A program made the translations under genes and the position numbers. A stretch of 64,000 nt of DNA from Lysinibacillus sp. BPa_S21 (GTDB taxonomy: Bacteria; Bacillota; Bacilli; Bacillales_A; Planococcaceae). Each line of letters starts with the position of its first letter. Position 1 is the stretch's first letter. The notes below the pieces were generated by a model. It was not told where the DNA came from. It did no database searches and saw nothing but the letters and a program-made list of their open reading frames with translations. Of this stretch, positions 1 through 8,864 are shown piece after piece. The stretch is taken from positions 62,001 to 126,000 of the forward strand of contig NZ_JALIRS010000011.1 in NCBI RefSeq assembly GCF_023337795.1, written 5' to 3'.

Positions 1-342
1 CCTGATGAAAAATTAATGCGCTCTATTGAGGAGCAAATTGGCATTTCGGAAAATGCGAAAAAAGCATTCCGAGAGGAGATATTAATTCGTATCTCTGCTT
101 ATGCTCGAAAAGGGAAGCGTTTTGATTATAATTCTCATGAAAGATTACGAGAAGCCATACAGAAGAAACTATTTGCGGATCTTAAGGATGTCGTAAAAAT
201 TACAACATCCTCAAAAATGCCGGATGAGTCACAGCTTAAGAAGATTAATGAGGTTGTGGCGAGACTTGTTGATGAGCATGGCTATAATACAACTTCTGCT
301 AATGAGTTATTGCAGTATGTAGGTAGTCTGTTAAATCGTTAA
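1..342 (+). CDS. prkA: Serine protein kinase PrkA, C-terminal fragment
   Basis: The reading frame is open from base 1 and ends at a TAA, so this is the last 113 residues of a gene that starts before the window. The sequence (FREEILIRISAYARKGKRF, then a Lys-rich helix and a closing LLQYVGSLLNR) matches my recollection of the helical C-terminal domain of PrkA/YeaG, a AAA+-like protein kinase involved in sporulation and stationary phase. The kinase and nucleotide-binding parts are outside the window. yhbH and spoVR follow on the same strand, which is the usual company of this family and supports the call. A hairpin terminator follows the stop codon, so yhbH probably has its own promoter. Confidence 0.88.
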   Translation, partial: PDEKLMRSIEEQIGISENAKKAFREEILIRISAYARKGKRFDYNSHERLREAIQKKLFADLKDVVKITTSSKMPDESQLKKINEVVARLVDEHGYNTTSANELLQYVGSLLNR

Positions 343-396
343 TGACTTTGACTGACCTATTCAGTGGAAACTATAAGACTATTGATAGGAATGAAT

Positions 397-427
397 AGGA
401 GTGTCCCATTTTAGGGCACTCCTTTTA
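397..427 (+). terminator. Rho-independent terminator after prkA
   Basis: The arms AGGAGTGTCC and GGGCACTCCT pair with one G-T, and TTTT follows. It separates prkA from yhbH. Confidence 0.75.
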
Positions 428-450
428 TCTTCATTTTAACTTTTTTGCAA

Positions 451-489
451 GTAACATCACGTTGGCCTAAAGCCTCCGGCGGATGTTAC
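451..489. repeat. Inverted repeat upstream of yhbH
   Basis: Perfect 8 bp arms GTAACATC (451-458) and GATGTTAC (482-489) enclose a GC-rich loop that contains a smaller GGC/GCC pairing. The base composition differs from the AT-rich surroundings. No poly-T follows, so it is not a normal terminator. Confidence 0.5.
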
Positions 490-582
490 GGAATGATGCT
501 GAGGCATAATTGATAGTTCATGAAAGTGAATCACCAGCATAGTATAGAAAAAAGCGAATTTGATAGATGGGTGAGGATAAAA

Positions 583-1740
583 ATGACTGAAAACGAAAAT
601 AAACGCTTTGCCATTTCTCAGGAAAATTGGTCCCTCCATCGTAAAGGGCACCAAGATCAGCAACGGCATATGGAAAAAGTAAAAGATGCTATTAAGAATA
701 ATTTACCTGATTTAGTTAGTGAAGAAAGTATTGTCATGTCCAATGGTCGCGAGGTAATTAAAATACCTATTCGTTCACTTGATGAATATAAAATTCGATA
801 TAACTATGATAATTCCAAGCATGTTGGCCAAGGTCAAGGAGACAGTAATGTAGGTGATGTAGTTGCGCGCGATGCCAGCAAAGGCAATCAGGCTAATGGT
901 AAAGGAAAAGAAGCTGGTGACAAGCCAGGTCATGATTATTATGAAGCTGAAGTAAGCATCGAAGAGGTTCAAAATGTGTTATTTAACGAGCTTGAGCTTC
1001 CAAACTTACAGCAAAAAGAAAAAGCGGATATTAAGACGGAAAAAATTGAGTTTAACGATATTCGGAAAAAAGGTTTAATGGGAAATGTGGATAAAAAGCG
1101 CACAATTCTCAATGCGCTAAAGCGTAACGCTATGCAAGGAAAAGCAGAAATTACGCCAATTCATAATGATGATCTACGTTTTAAAACGTGGGATGAAGTA
1201 GAAAAACCGGAGTCGAAGGCAGTGGTCCTTGCCATGATGGATACAAGTGGCTCGATGGGCTCCTTCGAAAAATATTGCGCAAGGAGCTTCTTCTTTTGGA
1301 TGACTAAATTTTTGCGCTCTAAGTATGAAACAGTGGAAATTGAGTTTATTGCGCATCATACCGAGGCAAAGGTAGTGACAGAAGAGGAGTTTTTCACGAA
1401 GGGAGAAAGTGGTGGAACGATTTGTTCATCTGCTTATAAAAAGGCATTGGAACTAGTTCACGAAAAGTATAATCCTGCTCGCTATAATATTTATCCTGTA
1501 CATTTTTCAGATGGTGAAAATATATCAATGGATAATGAAAAGTGCTTGAAGCTAGTGGCAGAGTTAATGGAAGTATCGAGCATGTTTGGATACGGTGAGG
1601 TCAATCAGCATAACCGCTTCTCTACACTTATGTACACTTACAAAAAAATAGATGACCCTAAATTTAGATATCATATTTTGAGAAAAAAAGGTGATGTGTA
1701 CGATGCCTTAAAGAGCTTTTTCAAAAAAAGTGAAACGTAA
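583..1740 (+). CDS. yhbH: Sporulation protein YhbH (UPF0229 family)
   Basis: A 385-residue protein matching B. subtilis YhbH / E. coli YeaH. It has the N-terminal Q(E)NWSLHRKG and SLDEYKIRY blocks, a Gly-rich linker near residues 80-110, and a VWA-like domain with the MIDAS motif MMDTSGSMG (DxSxS) around residue 218. The start is ATG 583 because GGTGAGG lies 8 bases upstream; an in-frame ATG at 520 has no ribosome site and adds a tail absent from homologues. The family is co-conserved with PrkA and SpoVR and is needed for efficient sporulation in Bacillus, but its molecular activity is not established. Its stop codon is 27 bases before the spoVR start. Confidence 0.93.
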   Translation: MTENENKRFAISQENWSLHRKGHQDQQRHMEKVKDAIKNNLPDLVSEESIVMSNGREVIKIPIRSLDEYKIRYNYDNSKHVGQGQGDSNVGDVVARDASKGNQANGKGKEAGDKPGHDYYEAEVSIEEVQNVLFNELELPNLQQKEKADIKTEKIEFNDIRKKGLMGNVDKKRTILNALKRNAMQGKAEITPIHNDDLRFKTWDEVEKPESKAVVLAMMDTSGSMGSFEKYCARSFFFWMTKFLRSKYETVEIEFIAHHTEAKVVTEEEFFTKGESGGTICSSAYKKALELVHEKYNPARYNIYPVHFSDGENISMDNEKCLKLVAELMEVSSMFGYGEVNQHNRFSTLMYTYKKIDDPKFRYHILRKKGDVYDALKSFFKKSET

Positions 1741-1767
1741 ATCATGTTCAAGGGAGGGGACGGAAAA

Positions 1768-3171
1768 GTGGAGATGAACGAGCTTGAACGAGCGATTGAT
1801 GAAATTACAGAAATTGCCTCAAGCTTTGGCTTAGATTTTTTTCCAATGCGCTATGAAATATGTCCGGCAGATATTATTTATACATTTGGCGCATATGGTA
1901 TGCCTACTCGATTTTCACATTGGAGCTTCGGTAAACAATTTCACAAAATGAAGCTTCAATATGATTTAGGGTTAAGTCAAATCTATGAGCTAGTGATAAA
2001 CTCAAACCCGTGCTATGCATTTTTACTTGATACAAATACGTTAACACAAAATAAATTAATTATTGCGCATGTATTGGCGCACTGTGATTTCTTTAAAAAT
2101 AATGTACGCTTCTCCAATACTAGGAGAGATATGGTGGAGAGTATGACTGCAACAGCTGAACGGATTGCTGGCTATGAAAGAGAATATGGAAAGGATGAGG
2201 TCGAACAGTTTTTAGATGCGGTTTTAGCGATTCAGGAGCATATCGATCCATCTCTTTTACGGCCTAAATTGTCTTGGAATACGGAGGATGAACATGAAGA
2301 AGATATGCCTCAAGCAAGATCACCGTATGATGATCTATGGAGATTAGATGATAAGGAAACGGAGTATAAATCGGTAAGGCGAAAAATAAAGAACTTCCCG
2401 CCAAAGCCCGAAAAAGATTTGCTGCTATTTTTAGAGGAACATAGTCGCGAGCTGGAGGACTGGCAGCGAGATATTTTAACAATGATGCGTGAGGAAATGC
2501 TTTATTTTTGGCCACAACTAGAGACAAAAATTATGAATGAGGGTTGGGCTTCCTTTTGGCATCAACGCATTATGCGTGAGCTTAAGTTAACGACAGCGGA
2601 AACAATTGAATACGCGAAATTAAATGCAGGTGTTGTGCAGCCTTCAAAGACAACTATTAATCCTTATTACCTTGGTGTGAAAATTTTCGAGGATATAGAA
2701 AACCGCTATAATCATCCGACAGAGGAGATGAGGAAGCTAGGTGTTCAACCGAACTCAGGTCGAGAGAAAATGTTCGAGGTAAGGGAGATTGAGTCGGATA
2801 TATCCTTTATCCGTAACTATTTAACGAAGGATTTAGCAAAACGAGAGGACCTTTATTTATTCCAGAAAAAGGGAAATGAATACCGTATTACAGACAAGGA
2901 GCATGAAATGGTACGAGATCAGCTCGTATCAATGCGCGTAAACGGAGGTTTCCCATATATCGTCGTTAAAAATGGAGATTACCTTCGTAACGGAGAGCTT
3001 TATTTAGTTCATGGATATGAAGGGATGGAGCTTGATCCGCACTATTTAGAAAATGTTTTGCCATATATTTATCAGCTATGGGGTCGTCCTGTTCATTTAG
3101 AAACATATGTGGATGGAAAACCAATGCTTTATTCATATGATGGTACCAAAAATTATAAACGGAATATGTGA
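1768..3171 (+). CDS. spoVR: Stage V sporulation protein R (SpoVR family)
   Basis: A 467-residue SpoVR protein, the usual length. It carries the N-terminal block [20 protein letters not shown], the [12 protein letters not shown] motif and the [16 protein letters not shown] signature. The family acts in spore cortex formation in B. subtilis and its biochemical activity is unknown. I place the start at GTG 1768, 8 bases after AGGGAGGGG; ATG 1774 is the alternative, and ATG 1744 lies upstream of the ribosome site. It follows yhbH by 27 bases, so the two are probably one transcript. Finding prkA, yhbH and spoVR side by side is notable because B. subtilis keeps spoVR apart from prkA-yhbH. Confidence 0.94.
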   Translation: MEMNELERAIDEITEIASSFGLDFFPMRYEICPADIIYTFGAYGMPTRFSHWSFGKQFHKMKLQYDLGLSQIYELVINSNPCYAFLLDTNTLTQNKLIIAHVLAHCDFFKNNVRFSNTRRDMVESMTATAERIAGYEREYGKDEVEQFLDAVLAIQEHIDPSLLRPKLSWNTEDEHEEDMPQARSPYDDLWRLDDKETEYKSVRRKIKNFPPKPEKDLLLFLEEHSRELEDWQRDILTMMREEMLYFWPQLETKIMNEGWASFWHQRIMRELKLTTAETIEYAKLNAGVVQPSKTTINPYYLGVKIFEDIENRYNHPTEEMRKLGVQPNSGREKMFEVREIESDISFIRNYLTKDLAKREDLYLFQKKGNEYRITDKEHEMVRDQLVSMRVNGGFPYIVVKNGDYLRNGELYLVHGYEGMELDPHYLENVLPYIYQLWGRPVHLETYVDGKPMLYSYDGTKNYKRNM

Positions 3172-3205
3172 GGCGTGATTCCTAGGTGGATAATCCAAAT
3201 CAAAA

Positions 3206-3257
3206 AAACTTCTATCTGTTGGGTTGAAATATTCCAGCAGATAGAAGTTTTAATTTT
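3206..3257 (+). terminator. Rho-independent terminator after spoVR
   Basis: An 18 bp stem (AAAACTTCTATCTGTTGG with its complement, one G-T pair) is followed by a T-rich tract. Confidence 0.85.
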
Positions 3258-3271
3258 TGATAGTATTACAT

Positions 3272-3362
3272 AAAGGTTCATCGCCATAATGTGGGGGTGA
3301 TTTCCGTTCAGGCTGGGCGTTTTGCTGTCGCTTCGCTTTCGCTACAGATATTATGATGCTGC
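3272..3362. repeat. Decayed copy of the dispersed MITE-like element
   Basis: It holds TGATTTCCGTTCAGGCTGGG followed by TCGCTTCGCTTTCGCTAC, the same end and sub-repeat as the full copy at 26972-27200. The rest of the element is missing. Confidence 0.6.
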
Positions 3363-3375
3363 GCCCAAATAAACT

Positions 3376-3702
3376 TTATGCGTTTTCTTCATCTAACAAT
3401 GGAGAGAACTCATTTTCATCTTCACTACTTTCACTATGATTCGAAGATAAAGGGGTGTCACTGTCTCTTACTTTTATTCCTTGTTGTCCGCCAACTTCGT
3501 CATTATTGTCACCTGTAATACCGCTTCTCCCGTTTATGGCATTTTGGCCTCCTTCGTTGGCATTAGTACCTACATCTTTATTTATTTGCCCTTTACCTCC
3601 AGCCCTTTGTTCAAAGTGGATTTCTTTATTGCCAATATTAAAAGTAAGATTGATAATAAAATGATTTTTAGATGGTTCCTTTGAGGGTTCTTTATCAGGC
3701 AT
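3376..3702 (-). CDS. Acidic low-complexity hypothetical protein
   Basis: A 108-residue protein I do not recognise. The start is ATG 3702, because AAGGAGGTG lies directly upstream; an in-frame ATG at 3720 sits inside that ribosome site. It opens with a Lys/Pro/Glu repeat (DKEPSKEPSK), then has a short predicted beta region (HFIINLTFNIGNKEIHFEQ) and a long Gly/Asn/Asp/Ser-rich tail. There is no signal peptide or membrane segment. The central LTFNIGNKEIHFEQ stretch resembles the short repeat found in some spore-surface and phage-like proteins, but that is only an impression. The strong ribosome site and the intact frame argue that it is real. Confidence 0.6.
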   Translation of the reverse strand: MPDKEPSKEPSKNHFIINLTFNIGNKEIHFEQRAGGKGQINKDVGTNANEGGQNAINGRSGITGDNNDEVGGQQGIKVRDSDTPLSSNHSESSEDENEFSPLLDEENA

Positions 3703-3889
3703 CGTTTTCACCTCCTTCATTTCAGCAATACTACTAAGTTATTAATTTTTCTCTAGCTTACTTGTTTATGTAGCCCTAAAATGTATAAATAATTTGAAGG
3801 GAAGGAGACTGAAAAAATGTTCCTTATCGCAAAATTTGTTAAAATGAATAGGATTTGAATATAAGAAGAACTGGAACGGTGAATCAACG

Positions 3890-4765
3890 TTGAGAACATT
3901 TAAAAAGGTTTATATAGAAATAACGAGTGTTTGTAATTTAGCATGTAGTTTTTGTCCGCCAACTGCTCGTGCAAAGGGACTTATTAAAGTAGAACAGTTT
4001 AATAAAATATTGGATGAAATACGTCCTCATACGAAATATATTTATTTGCATGTTAAAGGGGAGCCACTATTACACCCACGTATTGATCAGCTGCTTGACG
4101 CGGCTCATGAGAAAGGCTTTAAAGTTAACATTACAACGAACGGTACACTGATTAAAAAGAATCGTGACAAGATACTAGGGAAACCGGCATTACGCCAAAT
4201 CAATTTTTCTTTGCACAGTTTCGATGGTCATGAGGGATCGGAAAATCGTGAGAAATATTTAGGGGATATATTAGACTTTGTGCGTGATTCAAAAGAATAT
4301 AATACAATTATTTCCTATCGTTTATGGAATTTACAAAAGGATCATGTGACAGATATTGCGGCACGAAGAAATCGTGAAACGCTTGAAATTCTAGAAAATG
4401 AATATAATCTTGATTATCGCATCGAAGAAAAAGTGCAGCCTGGTAAAGGTGTAAAGATCGCTAATAATGTTTATTTAAATCAGGATCATGAATTCAAATG
4501 GCCAAGCTTACTGGAACCTGAGGATGAAGGCAAAGGCTTTTGCCATGCACTGAGAAGCCAAGCCGCTATTTTAGTGGACGGTACAGTAGTGCCATGCTGT
4601 CTTGATGGCGAGGGCGTTATAAATTTAGGGAATGTGAACGAGACATCCTTCACAGATATTGTTCAAGGAGAACGTGCAAATAATATTGTCGACGGATTTT
4701 CACGTAGAGAAGCAGTCGAAGAGCTATGTAGAAAATGTGGTTATCGTCAAAAATTTGGCATGTAA
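3890..4765 (+). CDS. Radical SAM protein with SPASM domain
   Basis: A 291-residue protein. The radical SAM cluster motif CNLACSFC (CxxxCxxC) sits near residues 14-21 and binds the [4Fe-4S] used with S-adenosylmethionine. GEP (residues 56-58) and an ITTNGT strand follow as expected. The C-terminal SPASM region carries CHALRSQAAILVDGTVVPCC and a closing CRKCGY, ligands for an auxiliary cluster. Such proteins modify peptides or act as anaerobic maturases; no peptide substrate gene is evident nearby. The start is TTG 3890, with only a weak ribosome site. A terminator follows directly, so it is probably monocistronic. The substrate is unknown. Confidence 0.85.
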   Translation: MRTFKKVYIEITSVCNLACSFCPPTARAKGLIKVEQFNKILDEIRPHTKYIYLHVKGEPLLHPRIDQLLDAAHEKGFKVNITTNGTLIKKNRDKILGKPALRQINFSLHSFDGHEGSENREKYLGDILDFVRDSKEYNTIISYRLWNLQKDHVTDIAARRNRETLEILENEYNLDYRIEEKVQPGKGVKIANNVYLNQDHEFKWPSLLEPEDEGKGFCHALRSQAAILVDGTVVPCCLDGEGVINLGNVNETSFTDIVQGERANNIVDGFSRREAVEELCRKCGYRQKFGM

Positions 4766-4772
4766 TAGAAAG

Positions 4773-4806
4773 ATCCATTTGGTTATAGACTAAATGGATT
4801 TTTTAT
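4773..4806 (+). terminator. Terminator after the radical SAM gene
   Basis: ATCCATTT and AAATGGAT form an 8 bp stem followed by a T run. Confidence 0.75.
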
Positions 4807-4825
4807 ATGTTTGTAGCTAATCATC

Positions 4826-4865
4826 AAAAACAGCGCCAACGTTACTGACCATTGGAGCTGTTTTT
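4826..4865 (-). terminator. Terminator overlapping the end of the XRE gene
   Basis: On the minus strand AAAACAGCTCCAA pairs with TTGGCGCTGTTTT (one mismatch) and TTTTT follows. The upstream arm is made by the last codons of the regulator gene, so terminator and coding sequence overlap. Confidence 0.7.
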
Positions 4866-5231
4866 CTTTGATTGTGAATCAATAGTATTTAAAAAATCAT
4901 TCGTAATGCGTACTACGTATTTCACCTCGTCTAAATTGCGCTCCCTTAATACTGATCGATGTATGTCAAGCATAAGGTTCTTTTCTTCAATATCAGTAAC
5001 ACCAGATAATTTTTGAAAATTAAAAAGCTCCTCGGGTGCAATATCTAATGCTTTCATCAGAGTTTCTAGAGTGCTTAATGTAATATTAGATTGCCCGTGT
5101 TCAATGTTTGAGATTCGTCCTTTACTAAAACCTAGCTTCCCCGTTTTTTCTGCTACTTCTTCCTGACTAAGCCCCTTGGAAACCCTAATAATACGGAGTT
5201 GTTCGCCTACTAGCTTTAAAAAGTCTGACAT
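4842..5231 (-). CDS. XRE-family transcriptional regulator
   Basis: A 129-residue DNA-binding protein. The N-terminal helix-turn-helix is clear: LRIIRVSKGLSQEEVAEKTG, then SKGRISNIEHGQSNITLSTL, giving the usual five-helix XRE fold over residues 5-65. The C-terminal 60 residues are helical and probably form the dimer interface; I see no enzyme motif. The start is ATG 5231, 8 bases after AGAGGTG, rather than the GTG at 5240, which is part of that ribosome site. It is divergent from the HsdS-like gene, and a palindrome overlaps the other gene's -10 box in the shared 200 bp region. I infer that it controls itself and/or that neighbour. Confidence 0.85.
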   Translation of the reverse strand: MSDFLKLVGEQLRIIRVSKGLSQEEVAEKTGKLGFSKGRISNIEHGQSNITLSTLETLMKALDIAPEELFNFQKLSGVTDIEEKNLMLDIHRSVLRERNLDEVKYVVRITNDFLNTIDSQSKKNSSNGQ

Positions 5232-5278
5232 ATAATTCACCTCTATGTAAAAAACTAGTGAAAAACATTGAAAATGCC

Positions 5279-5300
5279 TATACCATTATAGTGGTATAAT
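5279..5300 (+). promoter_or_regulatory. Extended -10 promoter overlapped by a palindrome (candidate XRE operator)
   Basis: TATACCA (5279-5285) and TGGTATA (5292-5298) are perfect 7 bp arms with a 6 bp spacer. The right arm runs into TGGTATAAT, a textbook extended -10 box on the plus strand. A repressor bound here would block the promoter of the HsdS-like gene. Confidence 0.55.
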
Positions 5301-5432
5301 AGAGATAAAGTTACGGTAAAATGGTACAATGTTTGGTAGAGAGTTTATTAAGAGAAAAGACTTATGTAAAAAAGCGTTGATGATTCTTCAGTAAGGTATA
5401 GCTAATTAAGTTAAGGATTGGAGGATTCAGGC

Positions 5433-6068
5433 ATGGTAAAGCGTTATCGATTAGATGAGGTTGCTAAAATAGAAGAGGGGAAAATAGTACCGAAGAAAAA
5501 GTATTTTACAAACGTCGGAGTACCCCTAATTACAGCAGAAAATTTAAAAAAGCTAATGCTAAATGGTGATATTGAACAATTACCAAAAGTTAATATTACA
5601 TTTAAAAAACATTTTAAGTGTGCACCAGTACCGGCTAAAACCATCATTCTTACGAAAGCTAATTTGAAGGAAACAAATAAATATATCTATCAATGCGAAA
5701 CTGAAGTATGTATTGCAAATGATGTCATCGCTATTATTCCGGATGAAACAATTATTTTTAGTGATTATTTATTGCACTTCCTTAGATGGTATCAAACAAA
5801 TAAAGAATGGCATCATTTGTACCATATATCCATGGATCTTCCGATGATTGATATCCAACATCATGTGGCGCAAGTTTTAAATACGATTCAGCTCTTATTA
5901 AAAAAGAGAGCGTCTTTGATGACAGCAGTAGAGGGGTTACCGCAGCATTTTGAAAATCTCTCGAATCAAATAGACAATCACTCGGAAAGTTTACAAAATG
6001 GGTTTAGTCAGGCTCAGTATCTTTACAATGATCTGTTACATAAAATTTTCAAGATTAATGCAGGGTAA
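5433..6068 (+). CDS. Orphan half-size type I restriction specificity (HsdS-like) protein
   Basis: A 211-residue protein resembling one target-recognition domain plus one conserved helix of a type I restriction S subunit. The N-terminal YRLDEVAKIEEGK with PLITAENLKK matches the start of an S-subunit domain, and LPMIDIQHHVAQVLNTIQLL corresponds to the usual LPPLxEQ-type helix that docks onto HsdM. A full S subunit has two such halves and about 400 residues; this has one. No hsdM or hsdR lies within the window. The start is ATG 5433, 8 bases after TTGGAGG; the in-frame TTG at 5418 is inside that site. It may be a domesticated DNA-binding protein or a remnant. Confidence 0.6.
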   Translation: MVKRYRLDEVAKIEEGKIVPKKKYFTNVGVPLITAENLKKLMLNGDIEQLPKVNITFKKHFKCAPVPAKTIILTKANLKETNKYIYQCETEVCIANDVIAIIPDETIIFSDYLLHFLRWYQTNKEWHHLYHISMDLPMIDIQHHVAQVLNTIQLLLKKRASLMTAVEGLPQHFENLSNQIDNHSESLQNGFSQAQYLYNDLLHKIFKINAG

Positions 6069-6076
6069 AATAATGT

Positions 6077-6116
6077 AGTCGGTGTAAAGGTAACCCCTAG
6101 TACACCGACTTTTTTA
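6077..6116. terminator. Terminator between HsdS-like gene and RNase J gene
   Basis: AGTCGGTGTA and TACACCGACT form a perfect 10 bp stem followed by TTTTT on the plus strand. It lies between convergent genes. Confidence 0.85.
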
Positions 6117-7787
6117 AATTTCGATAATGATTGGTAAAATCATTGGTTTTCGTTTTGTTTGTGTAAATAGGTATTGACCAACAGCCCTTTTTATTTCTCT
6201 TTTTAAGACATGGATTGGCTGCTTACTCTCTTCCTGAAGTTCATGTACCGTCTCTTTGACTAGAATATTTACTTTAGTTAAAAGGTCCTCAAAGTCTTTG
6301 GCATAAACAAAGCCTCGGGAAATAGTATCTGGCTCTGAAATAAAAGCACCATCTATTTTATTAAGTGTGATAACGATAACAAGCATACCGTCTTCTGACA
6401 GCTGTTTGCGATCTCGTAAGACAATTCCTTCGACTTCTCCGATACCGATACCGTCGACATAAGTATCACCTGAAGGGATTTTACGTGTTTGTCTAGCCAT
6501 TGAATTTTCAATATCAACAACATCCCCATTTTTCATAATAAACGTATGCCCTCGTTTAACACCAACGGACTCAGCTAGCAAACGATGCTGATGTAACATA
6601 CGGAATTCACCGTGAATCGGAATGAAAAATTTAGGCTTCATTAGCGTTAGCATTAGTTTTAAATCTTCTTGGTAGCCATGACCTGAAACGTGCATACCTG
6701 TATGACTAGCCGAGCCATATATAACCTTTGCACCTAGCTGGAACAAATTATCAACAATCCGTGATACACCCTTTTCATTCCCTGGAATAGGGGATGAAGC
6801 TAAAATAACTGTGTCATCTGGTAAAATTTTGACTTCGCGATGATTTCCATTTGCCAAGCGAGAGAGTGCAGCTAATGGCTCACCCTGACTACCGGTACAA
6901 AGTACAACCACGTCTTCTGGTGGAAGATATTTTACTTCACGTGCATCTATTAACATATCCTCTGGAATATTTAAATAGCCTCGTTCAAGTGCAACATCTA
7001 CAACATTCACCATACTACGGCCAAGTAAAGCAAGCTTTCTATTTGTAGTAATCGCTGCATTTACAATTTGCTGTATGCGATTAACATTAGAAGCAAATGT
7101 AGAGATAACGATTTTACGCTCGGCATGTAAAAATGCATCTTCGATATGATTACCTACAAGCTTCTCAGAAGGAGTTAACCCTGGTCGTTCGGCATTCGTA
7201 CTTTCAGAAATAAGTAATAGCACACCTTCTGATCCTATATCAGCCATCTTATGAATATCTGCAAACTGATTATTGACAGGTGTTAAATCAAATTTAAAAT
7301 CTCCTGTGTGGACAACATTTCCTTCAGGTGTATTTATAACGATTCCTAAGCAATCAGGTATACTATGGTTTGTTCTAAAGAAACTAACATCTACCTGTCC
7401 GAAATTTAAAGATGAATCAGAATGAATTTCTTTTAATTCGGTTTCTCTTAAAAGTTTATGTTCTTTTAGCTTTAGCTCGATTAATCCAAGGGTAAAACGT
7501 GTTGCATAAATAGGGACATTTATTTTTTTTAACAGATAAGGGATACCGCCAATATGATCCTCATGACCATGTGTCACAATTAATGCTTTGATTTTTTCTT
7601 TATTTTCCAGTAGATACGTAATATCAGGGATTATTAAATCGATACCTAGTAAGCTTTCGTCTGGGAACTTAGCCCCGCAGTCGATAATTAAAATTTCATT
7701 GCCATACTGTACTCCATACATATTTTTGCCAATCTCATTAATGCCACCTAAGGCGAAAATCGATAATGTATTGTCTTTTGTGGACAA
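6114..7787 (-). CDS. Ribonuclease J family metallo-beta-lactamase nuclease
   Basis: A 557-residue protein aligning over its full length with RNase J1/J2. It has the metallo-beta-lactamase motif HGHEDH (H73, H75, D77, H78), HTGDFKFD, the beta-CASP loop GSQGEPLAALSRLANG, HVSGHG, HGEF and the family ending KRKPMILPIIIEI. The intact HxHxDH motif makes it catalytically like J1 rather than J2. These enzymes degrade and mature mRNA by 5'-3' exonuclease and endonuclease activity. Canonical rnjA sits next to rpoY; here the neighbours are unrelated, so this may be an additional paralogue and I give no symbol. The start is TTG 7787, 7 bases after GGAGGG, giving a product beginning M-STKDN. Confidence 0.9.
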   Translation of the reverse strand: MSTKDNTLSIFALGGINEIGKNMYGVQYGNEILIIDCGAKFPDESLLGIDLIIPDITYLLENKEKIKALIVTHGHEDHIGGIPYLLKKINVPIYATRFTLGLIELKLKEHKLLRETELKEIHSDSSLNFGQVDVSFFRTNHSIPDCLGIVINTPEGNVVHTGDFKFDLTPVNNQFADIHKMADIGSEGVLLLISESTNAERPGLTPSEKLVGNHIEDAFLHAERKIVISTFASNVNRIQQIVNAAITTNRKLALLGRSMVNVVDVALERGYLNIPEDMLIDAREVKYLPPEDVVVLCTGSQGEPLAALSRLANGNHREVKILPDDTVILASSPIPGNEKGVSRIVDNLFQLGAKVIYGSASHTGMHVSGHGYQEDLKLMLTLMKPKFFIPIHGEFRMLHQHRLLAESVGVKRGHTFIMKNGDVVDIENSMARQTRKIPSGDTYVDGIGIGEVEGIVLRDRKQLSEDGMLVIVITLNKIDGAFISEPDTISRGFVYAKDFEDLLTKVNILVKETVHELQEESKQPIHVLKREIKRAVGQYLFTQTKRKPMILPIIIEI

Positions 7788-7896
7788 GCCTTTTCCCTCC
7801 TGATTTTAGGTAAATTTGGTTTCGTTCCTTCAGCATTATGTAGTATAGCTTTAAGCGTTTCATCCTATACGAAAAGACAATGTAACTTCTTGCAGC

Positions 7897-7968
7897 AAAT
7901 GTTTTTAGTAGCGAAAGCAAAGCGACAGCTACAAATGTTTTTAGTAGCGAAAGCAAAGCGACAGGCAT
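7897..7968. repeat. Two tandem copies of a 36 bp repeat
   Basis: TTTTTAGTAGCGAAAGCAAA followed by GCGACAG occurs twice with a 36 bp period (7897 and 7933). GTAGC and GCTAC within a unit are inverted. The same unit, in the opposite orientation, makes the array at 12121-12226 and lies inside the element at 26972-27200. Confidence 0.8.
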
Positions 7969-8047
7969 ATTTGATGGTTAAGTATTAATATTAGGTTTTC
8001 AATAAGAATAGAATAGAGGAACGTATAGATAAAGGGGATGTTGCGGG

Positions 8048-8812
8048 TTGTCGAATTACTTACAACATGCGGTGTTTGAACATAAGTTTTGGTTAAGGAT
8101 ACTGAAAGACCATTCTCAATTTATTCATGATTCATTGTATCCATCAGAAACAGAGGATATTAAAAGAGCGAATTCATTTATTCTTCAATTTTCTCAGCTT
8201 CTTGCCTATGTTAATTCGATAGATGCCAATAATGCGGTTTCCTTTTCACTTACAGTTGATGAAGCTGTAGAACAACTAAAGCAATTTAAATTTTATCTCC
8301 TTAGAAAGCAATTAACGGGAAATATTAATATTCATCTATCACCTACCTTTATTAATCATATGGTGAATGAATTAGAGGAGTATCAGAATGTACTTAGTTA
8401 TCTGAAGAAGGGGGAAGTCCCACCAATCTTTCATGAGCTACATCATCACTTACTCTGGTTGTTAGATGCATCAGGACATGCAGGTATCATTCATGACGAT
8501 TTAGATGGTGTAGAAAGAAGATTGAGGCAGAAAAGTACTACCTTTGCTCAACACTTTGAACAATTTTATTTAAAAGCAGTTGAGCTAACAGGATATTTGC
8601 GTTCAAATATAAGCTCATTCCCCGCATTAACTCGTTTTAATCGTGATGTGGATATAGAAATGGGGTTATTCAAAATTTTTTTACGTGAGTTAGAGGAGAT
8701 GGAGCTAAGTGCAGAGGTATTAGGCACTTTTACAGCCCTAATGGCAGATCATATGCTGAGAGAGGAACAATACTACTTATCGAAGCTTGCCCAATCTAGA
8801 GGCGAAGGTTAA
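8048..8812 (+). CDS. DUF2935 domain-containing protein
   Basis: A 254-residue all-helical protein with two copies of the DUF2935 pattern. The first starts at EHKFWLRILKDHSQFIHDSL; the second, near residue 135, has LLDASGHAGIIHDDLDG. A third His/Glu segment, MADHMLREEQYYLSKL, closes the protein. The regular E/H placement on helices resembles ferritin-like four-helix metal sites. The function is unknown; members are found mostly in spore-formers. The start is TTG 8048, preceded by AAAGGGG. It is a single gene flanked by a repeat and a terminator. Confidence 0.8.
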   Translation: MSNYLQHAVFEHKFWLRILKDHSQFIHDSLYPSETEDIKRANSFILQFSQLLAYVNSIDANNAVSFSLTVDEAVEQLKQFKFYLLRKQLTGNINIHLSPTFINHMVNELEEYQNVLSYLKKGEVPPIFHELHHHLLWLLDASGHAGIIHDDLDGVERRLRQKSTTFAQHFEQFYLKAVELTGYLRSNISSFPALTRFNRDVDIEMGLFKIFLRELEEMELSAEVLGTFTALMADHMLREEQYYLSKLAQSRGEG

Positions 8813-8834
8813 AAGGGATTCTTAGCAAAAAGTG

Positions 8835-8863
8835 AAGGCAATCTGAGGTTTTCAGGTTGCCTT
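8835..8863 (+). terminator. Terminator after the DUF2935 gene
   Basis: AAGGCAATCTGA and TCAGGTTGCCTT pair with one mismatch. The T tract is short, so confidence is moderate. Confidence 0.6.
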
Positions 8864-8864
8864 A

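Noticed and set aside
457-669. Minus-strand open frame opposite the start of yhbH
   Set aside because: It lies antisense to a strongly conserved gene, has no ribosome site and encodes no recognisable family.
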